The notes beneath the pieces were generated by a model. That model was not told the origin of the DNA and searched no databases. It saw only the letters and a program-made list of their open reading frames with translations. Shown here piece by piece: positions 1 to 12,300 of a stretch of DNA of 35,167 bases; position 1 is the first letter of the stretch; the number at the start of each line of letters is the position of its first letter. The translations under genes and the position numbers were made by a program. Source of the DNA: Saprospiraceae bacterium (GTDB lineage Bacteria; Bacteroidota; Bacteroidia; Chitinophagales; Saprospiraceae); the NCBI GenBank assembly GCA_019634275.1, contig JAHQVP010000251.1, forward strand, positions 1 to 35,167. Reading direction: 5' to 3'.

Positions 1-2227
<2,227 letters not shown>

Positions 2228-2235
<8 letters not shown>

Positions 2236-3319
2236 GAAAAAAGCCATCCTCCGTGCTGCAGCCGAGGAAACCTTTGCTCAGGAACTCAAGAGCATCAAAG
2301 CCGAAGATAAGGGCGAGAAGCCCAGCAATTGGGAGCTTTCTCCCCAGGGTGTATTGCTCTACATTATGGGTGGAAAGACAAAGAAAGGAAAACCCATTAC
2401 CCCAAAGTATTTTGGACAACGACGTTTGGTGGAGCTGTCTATCGCCACCCTGCTGACCGACCGAGCACTCTTGCTCATTGGCATACCCGGCACTGCCAAG
2501 ACCTGGCTTTCGGAGCACCTGGCAGCAGCTATATCTGGGAATTCTAGACTGCTGGTACAAGGAACTTCAGGGGCTGGCGAGGACACCATACGCTATGGGT
2601 GGAATTATGCCAAATTGCTGCAAGACGGCCCTTCACAAGAGGCGCTGGTCGAAAGCCCTGTGATGGCGGCGATGAAAACAGGTAAGCTGGTACGTATCGA
2701 GGAGCTCACCAGGATACCATCAGATATTCAAGATGGGTTAATCACCATTCTATCAGAAAAACAACTTCCGATAGCCGAACTTAACACCGCTGTGCGAGCA
2801 GTAGAAGGCTTTAATGTCATTGCCACTGCCAATGACAAAGACCGGGGTGTGCATGAGCTTTCATCCGCCTTGCGCCGTCGGTTTAACACAGTCCGCTTAC
2901 CATTGCCGGCCACGCTTGACGAAGAAGTGGAAATTGTGCACTATCGAATCAAACAAACTCAGAAAGCGACAGACCTAAAAGCCATAAAAGAGGAAGACAT
3001 CCGACAACTAATCACCGTTTTTAGAGAGCTCCGTAATGGGCATACCTTAGAAAAGGATCAAAAACTCAAAGTACCCACATCCACCTTGAGTACGGCCGAA
3101 GCGATTTCGGCAATAAACAATTGCATCAGCCTGCAAGTCCATTTTGGCCAGGATAAAGGAGCGCAAGACATGTTGGCCGAAAGCATCGTCTCCAGCGTAA
3201 TCAAAGAAGATGCCCATGACCGCTTGGTATTGCAGGAGTATTTGGAAGCGGTAATGAAGATGCGTAAGGACTGGAAAGGCCTTTACCATGCATGCAAGTC
3301 TATCATCGATCGTGGGTAA
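2228..3319 (+). CDS. MoxR-type AAA+ ATPase
   Basis: A 363-residue AAA+ ATPase of the MoxR/RavA kind, predicted to remodel protein partners using ATP. Walker A is GIPGTAKT (85-92); the Ala before Lys also occurs in RavA-type Walker A loops. Walker B is LVRIEE (154-159), with Glu where MoxR proteins usually have Asp. Sensor 1 is in VIATANDKD (about 197-205), and the arginine-finger region is LSSALRRRFN (211-220). The C-terminal part forms the helical lid. Its start overlaps the end of the DUF5691-like gene and its end overlaps (or nearly abuts) the DUF5682 gene, so the three are almost surely co-transcribed. MoxR ATPases usually work with a VWA-domain protein, but none is encoded next to it here. 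Confidence 0.92.
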
Positions 3320-5574
3320 GCAATCTGAGTAAAACCTCTGTGAAGACGGCAAATCAGGAAGTACGCTTGTTTGGAATTCGACATCATGGTGCCGGATCTG
3401 CCCGGAATCTCATGGCTGCCCTTGATTTTTTTGATCCTCAGGCAATCCTGATTGAAGGCCCACATGATTGTCAGCATTTGATTCAACACGTGGCCGGTCA
3501 AAATCTAAGCCCGCCAGTGGCCATGATGGTGTACAGCAATTCCGATCATGCCAAATATGCGTATTACCCCTTTACCTCATTCTCACCAGAATGGCACGCC
3601 ATGCACTGGGGGAATGAACGAAAGAAGATCATTCGATTTATCGATCTGCCGCATGGGCGTATGTTGTCTCTAAGAGAAAAGAAAGTCAAAGAGAATAACG
3701 GTACGGGGCTGGTTGCAGACCCATTTCAGTACCTGGCCGAAATAGCTGGTTATACCGATGCAGAAGCCTGGTGGGACGACTACATTGAGCAGCAACATGA
3801 CCCTCATACGGTCTTCGAAGTCGTGAGCGATCTCATGGTCCAGCTTCGCAAGTCATCCACATTCGAGCATCAGACCAACCATATTCGGGAGGCACATATG
3901 CGGAGCGAATTGCGAAAAGCACTTAAGGAGGGCCATGAACGCGTGGCCGTTGTGTGCGGGGCCTGGCATGTTCCAGCGCTCAAGCATTTGGCCAATTATT
4001 CCTCAACCAAGGATGATAAACAGTGGAAATCCAGTCGAATGGAAAGAACTTCGGCCTCATGGGTTCCCTGGTCGTACGGACGCATTGCCAAACATTCGGG
4101 CTACGGCGCAGGGGTAGTTTCTCCATTCTGGTACGAAGCGCTGTTCGAAGACCCAGACAAGGCAGTGGCCAGATGGATGAGCAGAGCGGCCAAAGAGACA
4201 CGTCATTTGGGTTGGCAAAGCTCATCTGCAGATGCCATCGAAGCCGGACGATTGGTGCACGCACTCACGGCCATTCGAAAAAAGAACCGTCCCGGCATTT
4301 CCGAACTATTTGACGCCATGGCCACCGTCTTTTGTCATGGGGACGATGAGCTGCTAGAGAGATTACGAAAACGTCTCTTGGAAGGGGAAAAAGTAGGATC
4401 GGTAGACCCCAGTGTTTCGATGGTACCATTGCAGCGTGATATTGAAAAACAGATCAAGGCATGTCGTCTTAGCAAAGCCTGGGAATCTTCCCATCCAGTG
4501 GATCGGCAACTTGACATACGAAAAGCGAGCCACCTGCGAATCAGTCAATTGCTGCATCGGCTGACACTATTGGGCATACCTTGGGGGGTCGAGATGCCAC
4601 TGGAACACCACTCGTATGGTCAGTTTCATGAAGCCTGGTCCCTTAAGTGGTTTCCTGATTTTCAAATACAAATTATTGAAGCCAGCCTGTACGGCAACAC
4701 CATTGAAGAAGCCAGCTTTGGTTTCGTCACGCATCATTTGGAGCAATCCAATCCACCGTTGGATCAAACGGCAGCGCTGTTGCTGCGCGTTTTGAAAGCG
4801 GATCTTCGCAAACTCATTATGCCCCTTTGTGAATCGCTTTCTCGACACCTGGCTACGCAGCAAGATGTTCAGCTTTTGTTAGCCTTAGCACCCATGTTGG
4901 TCAATGCCACTCGCTACGGCACCACAAGGAAGATGGATACTGCCGGCATCAGAGAAGTACTCGCTCAGCTAATGCCCAGGATAACATTCGCTCTGCCCGG
5001 CGAAGTCAAAAATATCAGCGATGAGGTGGCGCAATCACTATATCCGGACATGGCCAAACTGGATGAGGCGCTGAAACGAGGAGGTGATCCCATTTTCAAT
5101 GATGGGTGGGTCCAGGCGATGTTGACCATCATGGAGTCCAATGAGGTCCACGGTCTGATGAAGGGCGCCATTCTGCGGTCCCTTTTTGATCGGAGAGAAT
5201 ACTCCCATGCGTTAACTGCTAGTTCCCTTCAATACGAACTGAGTCGAAAGGGTGATCCCATGTACGCATTGCAATTTATCGAGAGCTTTTTGAAGGATGG
5301 AGGAAGCATCCTAATTCATCATGGCCCTTTACGAAAAGCTCTGGACTCCTGGGTGACGTCGCTCACAGAAGACTACTTTATGGACTACCTGGTTTTGCTG
5401 CGGCGTACTTTTAGCCACCTCTCCCAAAGCGAAAAAGAAAACCTCTTTTTACTGCTAAATCGTGCAGAAATTAGGCAAGAAGAAGCACCAGCAGAAGCAC
5501 TGGCAACCGAACGAAAGCAGCTTCTCCAAGGTGCCCTTGTACGCCTCTTAGGGGAAATTGATGAAATGAAATGA
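3292..5574 (+). CDS. DUF5682 family protein (TraB/TIKI-like motifs)
   Basis: A 760-residue protein with the DUF5682 hallmark GIRHHGAGSA (28-37), followed by AILIEGPHD (51-59) and a later VVCGAWHVPAL (around 220-230). This spacing of an N-terminal His/Gly motif, a Glu-containing strand and a distal GAxH motif resembles the TraB/ChaN/TIKI fold, whose members include metal-dependent hydrolases; that link is inference. The C-terminal half is helical without recognisable motifs. There is no signal peptide, so it should be cytosolic with its ATPase partner. The start is uncertain: ATG 3292 overlaps the ATPase gene by 28 bases, while an in-frame GTG at 3340 lies just after its stop and keeps all conserved motifs. 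Confidence 0.85.
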   Translation: MQVYHRSWVSNLSKTSVKTANQEVRLFGIRHHGAGSARNLMAALDFFDPQAILIEGPHDCQHLIQHVAGQNLSPPVAMMVYSNSDHAKYAYYPFTSFSPEWHAMHWGNERKKIIRFIDLPHGRMLSLREKKVKENNGTGLVADPFQYLAEIAGYTDAEAWWDDYIEQQHDPHTVFEVVSDLMVQLRKSSTFEHQTNHIREAHMRSELRKALKEGHERVAVVCGAWHVPALKHLANYSSTKDDKQWKSSRMERTSASWVPWSYGRIAKHSGYGAGVVSPFWYEALFEDPDKAVARWMSRAAKETRHLGWQSSSADAIEAGRLVHALTAIRKKNRPGISELFDAMATVFCHGDDELLERLRKRLLEGEKVGSVDPSVSMVPLQRDIEKQIKACRLSKAWESSHPVDRQLDIRKASHLRISQLLHRLTLLGIPWGVEMPLEHHSYGQFHEAWSLKWFPDFQIQIIEASLYGNTIEEASFGFVTHHLEQSNPPLDQTAALLLRVLKADLRKLIMPLCESLSRHLATQQDVQLLLALAPMLVNATRYGTTRKMDTAGIREVLAQLMPRITFALPGEVKNISDEVAQSLYPDMAKLDEALKRGGDPIFNDGWVQAMLTIMESNEVHGLMKGAILRSLFDRREYSHALTASSLQYELSRKGDPMYALQFIESFLKDGGSILIHHGPLRKALDSWVTSLTEDYFMDYLVLLRRTFSHLSQSEKENLFLLLNRAEIRQEEAPAEALATERKQLLQGALVRLLGEIDEMK

Positions 5575-5623
5575 AGCGGCATAATCATGCAGATACCGCG
5601 TCCCAACTTAGACAGCTGACAAA

Positions 5624-6385
5624 CTACTCTTCTTCCTCTCCTTTGGCACTTAACCAAAACTCATTTGCGCCTTCTCCTTGAATCAATGCAACAGACTGCT
5701 GATTCAACATTTCGAGAAGTGCCAAGAACGTGATGATGGCATGGATGCGATTGTCCAACCCGGCAAAGACCTCTTCAAAGGACACTTTCTCGCGCGGTGC
5801 AATCTTGCTCGCCAGGTAGGCTTGTTGCTCCTGGATGGTGTAGCTAAAGTTGATGACACGGTGCGTGACCGTCTGCCGATTTTCATACTGATCCATGACA
5901 CGCTCAAACGCTTTCAGGATCTTAAAGAGCGTCAGGGATTCTAATTCTACATCAACCAATGCTATGTCAGCGATCTGCCGAATCTCTTTGCGCACCATCC
6001 CCCGTTCATGACGACTGGAGCGGTCTTGCTCTCGAGTGCGAAATTCCTCCAACGTCTCCTTGTACTGCTTGTACTCCATGAGCTTCTGCACCAGCTCCTC
6101 CCGTGGATCGATCTCATTTCCTTGCTCATCAACCTGTTTGCGTGGAAGCATCATCTTCGTCTTTATGCGCATCAGCGTAGCCGCAACGACAATGAATTCA
6201 CTTGCTAGATCAATGTTCAAGGCATCCATCTGTCGGACGTATGCCAGGAAGTCATCGGTGATCTTGGCGATCGGTATGTTGTTGATGTCGAGCTCGTCAC
6301 GTTGGATAAAAAAGAGCAGAAGGTCAAAGGGACCTTCAAACTGCGGGAGTTTGATCGTGTAAGAGTTGTAGTTTCGCTCACTCAT
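5624..6385 (-). CDS. scpA: Segregation and condensation protein A (kleisin)
   Basis: Kleisin subunit of the SMC-ScpA-ScpB complex, which compacts and segregates the chromosome. The 253-residue length fits the family. The N-terminal SMC-binding region reads YTIKLPQFEGPFDLLLFFIQ, followed by ITDDFLAYV; the C-terminal winged-helix part contains IITFLALLEMLNQQSVALIQ. It is convergent with the DUF5682 gene (49-base gap) and divergent from the methyltransferase gene. scpB and smc are not in the window. A TACCTTTG element ends only 8 bases before the ATG, so the message may have an extremely short leader. Confidence 0.95.
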   Translation of the reverse strand: MSERNYNSYTIKLPQFEGPFDLLLFFIQRDELDINNIPIAKITDDFLAYVRQMDALNIDLASEFIVVAATLMRIKTKMMLPRKQVDEQGNEIDPREELVQKLMEYKQYKETLEEFRTREQDRSSRHERGMVRKEIRQIADIALVDVELESLTLFKILKAFERVMDQYENRQTVTHRVINFSYTIQEQQAYLASKIAPREKVSFEEVFAGLDNRIHAIITFLALLEMLNQQSVALIQGEGANEFWLSAKGEEEE

Positions 6386-6393
6386 CGGTCTGC

Positions 6394-6401
6394 CAAAGGT
6401 A
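6394..6401 (-). promoter_or_regulatory. -7 promoter element before scpA
   Basis: TACCTTTG on the minus strand matches the Bacteroidota -7 box TAnnTTTG. No TTG at 19-21 bases upstream was found. If used, transcription would begin only a few bases before the scpA ATG. Confidence 0.45.
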
Positions 6402-6463
6402 GCGTATTTTTAATGTGGTTAGTAAGGCCTTGAGGCTTGCTACAACGAATCCAAACACAGCAA

Positions 6464-7180
6464 ATGAAGAAGGATGCCGGCACATTGTTTCTCCTGCCCA
6501 ATACACTTGGGAGCAAAGATCTGACTTCCATCCCTCCAGCGGCCTCCAAAGCAGCAGCACGCTGCACGGTATTTGTCGTCGAATCGCTCAAGATGGGGAG
6601 AAGATTGCTCAGTGCACTCCTGCCCGATTTGGACCTTGATCAAATCGAGTTTTACGAGTTAAACAAGCGAACGGACATCTACCAATTGGAAGAGATGACC
6701 ACCCCACTTCTTTCCGGAAAAGATGTTGGACTGGTCTCGGATGCCGGTCTGCCAGCAGTGGCAGATCCCGGTGGTAAACTGGTCGCACTTGCCCATCAAA
6801 AGGGCATTCCGGTCAAACCCATCAGTGGCCCCAACTCCTTGATGCTCGCCCTCATGGCATCTGGATTTAATGGGCAACAGTTTACGTTTCATGGCTACTT
6901 ACCTCAAAAGGCAGATGCTCGACGGACGCAAATACTCGCCATGGAGCGGAAGTCCAGCCACGCTACGCAAATCTTTATGGAAACTCCTTATCGCAATCAG
7001 ATCCTACTGGACGCTCTGATGACGACGCTGAGATCGGACACTCTGCTGTGCGTCGCATGCGACTTGACCCTCCCTTCTGAAAATATATTAACGCAATCCA
7101 TTCGCTCCTGGAAAAATAACCCCATGCCAGCACTTGACAAAAGACCATGCGTGTACTTGTTGGGGCGGACACAGCAGTGA
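6464..7180 (+). CDS. RsmI-like tetrapyrrole-methylase-fold SAM methyltransferase
   Basis: A 238-residue SAM-dependent methyltransferase related to RsmI, which 2'-O-methylates C1402 of 16S rRNA. Recognisable blocks are GLVSDAGLPAVADPGGKLV (RsmI-like 'SDAGtP.isDPG'), ISGPNSLMLALMASGF, FTFHGYLPQK and FMETPYRNQ. I chose the ATG at 6464 (MKKDAGTLFLLPN) rather than 6437, because homologous sequence begins with this strand. The protein stops soon after the methylase fold and lacks the C-terminal helical region of full RsmI, so it may be a paralogue with a different target. It is divergent from scpA and 34 bases from the ligase gene downstream. Confidence 0.85.
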   Translation: MKKDAGTLFLLPNTLGSKDLTSIPPAASKAAARCTVFVVESLKMGRRLLSALLPDLDLDQIEFYELNKRTDIYQLEEMTTPLLSGKDVGLVSDAGLPAVADPGGKLVALAHQKGIPVKPISGPNSLMLALMASGFNGQQFTFHGYLPQKADARRTQILAMERKSSHATQIFMETPYRNQILLDALMTTLRSDTLLCVACDLTLPSENILTQSIRSWKNNPMPALDKRPCVYLLGRTQQ

Positions 7181-7214
7181 CCTTTTTTTAACTTCCTGTC
7201 CAAAAACCAAATCT

Positions 7215-8750
7215 ATGCTCAATCTGGCAACCATTCTAGAGGATAGCGCTCAGCGATATCCGACCCAACCAGCATTTATCTATGGCGACAACGTAATGTC
7301 CTACGAACAAACCAATGCCCTGGCCAATCAAGTAGCCGGGGGCTTGAGCTCGCGGGGCATTCGTAAAGGAGACCGAGTGGCCCTCAGCTGTCTTAATCTG
7401 CCGTATTTTCCAGCTGTCTATTTTGGCATCTTAAAGGCCGGAGCCGTTTGTGTTCCACTTAGTGTGTTGCTCAAAAGGGATGAGATCCAGTACCATATAG
7501 AAGACAGTGGTGCAAAAGCCTATGTCTGTTTTGAAGGAACAGCGCAGTTGGCGATGGGCGTCGAAGGTCTTGCTGCCTTCGAAGCTACTCCCTCATGCGA
7601 GCACCTCATCATGATTACAGCCTCCCCCGATGGCGAAGTAGCCAGTGGTGCTACCTCTTTTGGATCACTGATCGCAGATCAGCCGGCAGCGTTCAAGACC
7701 GTGTCCACGTCGTCCGAAGATGATGCCGTCATCATCTATACGTCCGGAACAACCGGACGTCCTAAAGGAGCTACACTCTCGCATTCCAATCTCATGTTAA
7801 ACGCCATCGTATCGGCCGATCTGACCGGACTCTCGCATCAGGATACGCAATTGATTGTACTGCCCCTTTTTCACATTTTTGCCATGACCGTCCTAATGAA
7901 TGCCGGTGTCTACAGAGGCAGTGCTAATGTTTTATTGGCACGCTTCGAAGTTCCAGCGGTGCTCGATCTGATTGAGCGACATGGCGTCACCATTTTTGCA
8001 GGTGTTCCGACCATGTATTGGGCACTGCTCAATCAAGGCAGCGACATTGAGCAAGCCAAAACCTTGCGTGTTTGCATATCGGGCGGTGCTTCTTTGCCTA
8101 TTGCAGTGCTGCACGGTTTTGAAGAGAAATTTGATGTTCCCATCATGGAGGGGTACGGAATGTCAGAAGGGTCTCCTGTAGTCACCTTTAATCACCTTGA
8201 TCAAGAGCGTAAGCCAGGTTCTGTGGGCACTCCGGTATGGGGCGTTCAGGTCAAGGTTGTAGACGAATCTGGAAAAGAGGTTCCCATAGGGGAAAAAGGG
8301 GAACTGGTGTACAAAGGGCACAATGTCATGAAGGGCTACTATCATAAACCAGAGGCCAATGCAGAGACCATACGTGATGGCTGGTTGCATTCTGGAGACG
8401 TAGCCACCAAGGATGAGGATGGGTATTTCTACATTGTTGATCGGACGAAAGAAATGATCATACGAGGCGGACTTAATGTATATCCACGAGAAGTGGAGGA
8501 AGTGTTAATTCAGCACGAAGCAGTATCGCTGGTAGCCGTGATCGGAATCCCAGATGAGCAGTTTGGGGAGGAAATCATGGCCTGTGTGGTGACGAAAGAG
8601 GATGCCAGCATTTCGGAATCAGATTTGATTGCCTGGACTCGAGAGCGCATTGCTGCCTATAAATATCCGCGATCCATCAAGTTTATGGATGCCTTACCCA
8701 TGTCAGCAACCGGCAAGATCTTGAAAAAGGAAATCAAAAAGATGGTATAG
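7215..8750 (+). CDS. Long-chain fatty-acid--CoA ligase / AMP-forming acyl-CoA synthetase
   Basis: A 511-residue member of the ANL adenylating superfamily, activating a carboxylate with ATP and CoA. Signature P-loop IIYTSGTTGRPKG begins at residue 173; EGYGMSEGSP is the A5 motif; GWLHSGDVATKDEDGYFYIV near 390 carries the ribose-binding Asp; the hinge follows at DRTKEMIIRGG; the catalytic Lys is in ATGKILKKE near the C-terminus. I start at ATG 7215 (MLNLATILEDSAQRYP), where the family begins, not at upstream 7134 inside the methyltransferase gene. The substrate cannot be read from sequence; medium or long-chain fatty acids are the commonest for this type. Probably co-transcribed with the methyltransferase. 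Confidence 0.9.
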   Translation: MLNLATILEDSAQRYPTQPAFIYGDNVMSYEQTNALANQVAGGLSSRGIRKGDRVALSCLNLPYFPAVYFGILKAGAVCVPLSVLLKRDEIQYHIEDSGAKAYVCFEGTAQLAMGVEGLAAFEATPSCEHLIMITASPDGEVASGATSFGSLIADQPAAFKTVSTSSEDDAVIIYTSGTTGRPKGATLSHSNLMLNAIVSADLTGLSHQDTQLIVLPLFHIFAMTVLMNAGVYRGSANVLLARFEVPAVLDLIERHGVTIFAGVPTMYWALLNQGSDIEQAKTLRVCISGGASLPIAVLHGFEEKFDVPIMEGYGMSEGSPVVTFNHLDQERKPGSVGTPVWGVQVKVVDESGKEVPIGEKGELVYKGHNVMKGYYHKPEANAETIRDGWLHSGDVATKDEDGYFYIVDRTKEMIIRGGLNVYPREVEEVLIQHEAVSLVAVIGIPDEQFGEEIMACVVTKEDASISESDLIAWTRERIAAYKYPRSIKFMDALPMSATGKILKKEIKKMV

Positions 8751-8795
8751 CGACAGCTACGCCTTGCACACCACGATCATTCAAGAGAGCATACG

Positions 8796-8840
8796 TTCTT
8801 AAGATTACCGGATACCCACTATCTTGCGCCTCCTTAAGAA
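8796..8840. repeat. Inverted repeat just upstream of a membrane-protein gene
   Basis: TTCTTAAG (8796-8803) and CTTAAGAA (8833-8840) are perfect 8-base inverted copies separated by 29 bases, the second ending 1 base before the ATG at 8842. Each contains the palindrome CTTAAG. It could be a paired operator or an RNA hairpin covering the start, or coincidence. Confidence 0.35.
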
Positions 8841-8841
8841 T

Positions 8842-9309
8842 ATGAGTACAGAAACGGAGGCCAGCGATCTAACACCCAAAGGAGATCAGGTAGGGTCAGC
8901 GCCCTACTACTTATACCAGAGAAAGAAACACGGGCTTTGGATATCGCTCAACATGGGTATTCTATATGCGATACTAATCGCTATAGGGATATGGAGTCAA
9001 GAGTATGTGCTACTAGGCATGACCGTTGTGATCTCCTTAGGTCTTATTTATGATCAATTAACCAATCCTCAATTTTTAGAAATTGATGTGGACCATATAC
9101 GCTATCGCTTGCCGCGGAAGTCGGAAGGGATTATTGATCGCTCATCAATCAGTAAGATCGTGTTGTCTCCCGAACAAATACGAATAGACGCAGGCGCCGA
9201 GGAACCAACTTTGATTGAAATAAACGCACTCCTTTCGCCAAAAAAGAGGAAAGAACTAAGAACCTTCCTGCTTACCTACTTTGAGAATGTAGAAGAAGTG
9301 GAACGATAG
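8842..9309 (+). CDS. Small two-helix membrane protein, PH-like C-terminus, unknown function
   Basis: A 155-residue protein I cannot name. After a polar N-terminus there are two adjacent hydrophobic helices (LNMGILYAILIAIGIW and VLLGMTVVISLGLIY). A beta-rich region follows (LEIDVDHIRYRLPRKSEGIIDRSSISKIVLSPEQIRI), resembling bacterial PH-like membrane proteins in layout. The C-terminus is charged and helical. The ATG at 8842 is preferred over the TTG at 8824. The gene stands alone after the ligase gene (91-base gap) and converges with dnaE, ending 16 bases from its stop. Confidence 0.75.
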   Translation: MSTETEASDLTPKGDQVGSAPYYLYQRKKHGLWISLNMGILYAILIAIGIWSQEYVLLGMTVVISLGLIYDQLTNPQFLEIDVDHIRYRLPRKSEGIIDRSSISKIVLSPEQIRIDAGAEEPTLIEINALLSPKKRKELRTFLLTYFENVEEVER

Positions 9310-9325
9310 TCAAATCACTACCATA

Positions 9326-12300
9326 CTATCTGCGATACAACTTATCAACCTCTCGTTTGGATGGATAGGGTGCTCTGGTAAGAGGTCGAGGAGACACGTT
9401 TGACCCGTCGCGCAATCCCGTCTTATGGCGCACATCCGAATATCTTGGATCATCAATCATGGGCAGCCGCTCCATCTTCTCTATCTCCAAAGATGGGAAG
9501 CCAAACTCCACGGCCACCTTAGCTTGCATCAGATAGCATCCCGGACCCTTAAATGGCCAACGCCGAAGTATATCCGGGAAATGAGTAGTATCAAAATAAG
9601 CACCCTCACAATCTACCCATGTTCCAAAATTCATATGGCCTCTATTGGTGGGCACGTCCTTGCGTGCAATCAAGTACCCCACAATGCGTATGGTTCGATC
9701 CTCCTTTTTCAAGAAATCCCCCACGACGACATCGCCTCGATATGATGTTTTTATCATGTCGAAAGGAGAACACGTCACAGGAAAACCCAGTAACTCAATT
9801 TCATCAAAGGCATCCTCAAAAGGATTTCTCTCCAAGACCGGAAACTTCCAATCTTTTGTTTTAGGAGGTCGAAACAACTTAGGAGGAACATGCTGCACCG
9901 ACTTCTTCTTACTAATGAGCATTCTCATTTCGAGGACGAGTTCGTTCTTTCCTTGTCCCAAAAACCGAAACGCCCCTACAAAAATCAACAGCTCGCAATG
10001 CTCCAGCCCAATTTGTGTACGCTCGACAAAATCATGAAGTGAATCATAGCGTCCATGTCGCAAACGTTCATCGACAATTCGTTCTGCAATTGCCAAATTA
10101 AAACCCTCGATTGAACTAAATCCTATAAAGACCTCTTTGCCCTTCAGATGCGCGAGCACCTCACTGGTATTTACACATGGCTGTCGAATAATTGCGCCAT
10201 GCATTTTGGCTTCATGCAAATAAACCTCCTTACGATAAAATCCTCCAAAATTATTAATAGCACACACCATAAATTCAAGTGGATAATGGTGCTTTAAGTA
10301 AAGTGCCAAATAAGATTCCACGGCATAACTAGCCGAATGTGATTTACAAAATGAAAACCCAGCAAAAGATTCTATTTGCCGAAATACTTCATGCGTAACC
10401 TTGGGATCGTACCCCCTCTCTTCACAATTTTTAAAAAATCGCTCTCTGACTTTTTCCAACTCCTGAGCCGATCGTGTTTTTCCAGACATGCCACGACGTA
10501 GAATATCTGCATCTGCCATATCAAGACCCGCATAATGGTGCGCAATTTTAATGACATCCTCCTGGTACACCATGACGCCATACGTCTCTCCCAAATGCTT
10601 CTCAAATATGGGGTGGAAATATTCAAAATCATCTGGATTGTTATGTCGATATTGAAACTCTCGTAACATGCCTGATTTTGCGACTCCAGGTCTGATCACA
10701 CTGGATGCTGCGACCAAAATGGGATAGTTGTTTGCACGTAAGCGTCGAAGAAGTCCGCGCATGGCCGGCGACTCTACATAAAAGCAACCTATGGTCTTAC
10801 CTCGAGAAAGCATTTCATTGCACGCAGGGTAGTCCACATAAGATGCAGTTTGATTAAAATCGATTTTATCTCCTTTGGTTTGCGCCACCAAGTCTATGGT
10901 GGATTTGATGGTCCCAAGTCCTCGCTGACTCAGAATATCAAGCTTTTCAAAGCCAATATCCTCAGCAATGTACATGTCTATCTGAGCCGTCCTAAATCCC
11001 TTTGGAGGAAAATCCATCGCCGTATAATAACTAATGGGCTTCTCGCTAATGATTACACCGCATGCATGCATGGATCGCTGATTTGGAAAACCTCGAAGCA
11101 TATCGGCATACTTATGGATTAGCGTCACTTCTCTGCTTTTTTCATGAAGGTCTCGGGGATTACGGCTCATCACATCGATTTCGCCTTTTGCAAGGCCAAA
11201 TACCTTCCCAAGTTCGCGATGAAGTGAACGATGTTTAAATGAACCTATCGTTCCACAAAATGCCGTACAATCCGGATCAAATCTTTTAAATAGATAGTCT
11301 AGAATAGCATCTCTATCTTTCCAACTCCAATCAATATCAAAGTCAGGAGGGACTTTTCGTGCAGGATTTAAAAACCGCTCAAAATATAAGTCCAGCTTCA
11401 TCGGGCAGACATTCGTAATCTTGAGAATGTATGCAACTATTGAATTAGCACCACTCCCACGACCGACATGAAAAAAACCTCTTGACATGCTATAGTGCAC
11501 AATATCCCAAGTACACAAAAAATAACCCCCAAAACCCAATTCATGAATAATGTCCAGTTCCTTTTCCACTCTAGTCCATGCGGTCTGGTCATCTTTTCGA
11601 TATCGATACGAAAATCCGTCTTCCACTAATTTTCTCAACAATTGCTTATCGCCATATCGAGTACCGGTGTAGGTTTCCTTGTTTTTTGGTTCCAAAAAAT
11701 TAAACTCGAAATTACACTGGGCCAAAATTTTATTTGCGTTATGGATCGCGGTAGGAAAAGCCTCAAAAGCAGTCACTATTTCTTGTGGCGATAGAAAACA
11801 TTCGTCTTCCTTTGCCTGAGCAGTATGAGCGAGTTTTGCCAGAAGGACATTGTTATCAATGCACCGCAAGAGTCTGTGCAGATTATACTCTCGCTTATTG
11901 CGAAAGGTTATGGTATGCAGCACAACCAACTTGTCCCGATCGCGATGATATCGTGATGCGTATACTTTAAATCGATCTTGACGCGATATTCCCACAAATT
12001 CATGCTCAGAGAGATTTTTTGGGGCCATGTCAAAAGGATATATGACAAACACATTAGAAAATTCAGGGGCGAATTTTGGGAGAGGGTCTTTTGAAATTGA
12101 ATACTGTGTCCTAAAATCATTAATCTCTCGGTACCCTTCATTGTTTCGAGCCAGTGCAATAAAGTGAAGACTATTGCCTTGTCGAAATTCCATGCCAACC
12201 ACTGGATGAATATTATGCTTTCGGCAAGCTTTGATAAAATCAAACACCCCGGTAGTAGCATTGATGTCCGTCAAAGCCATGGCTTCTATGCCAGCACGAG

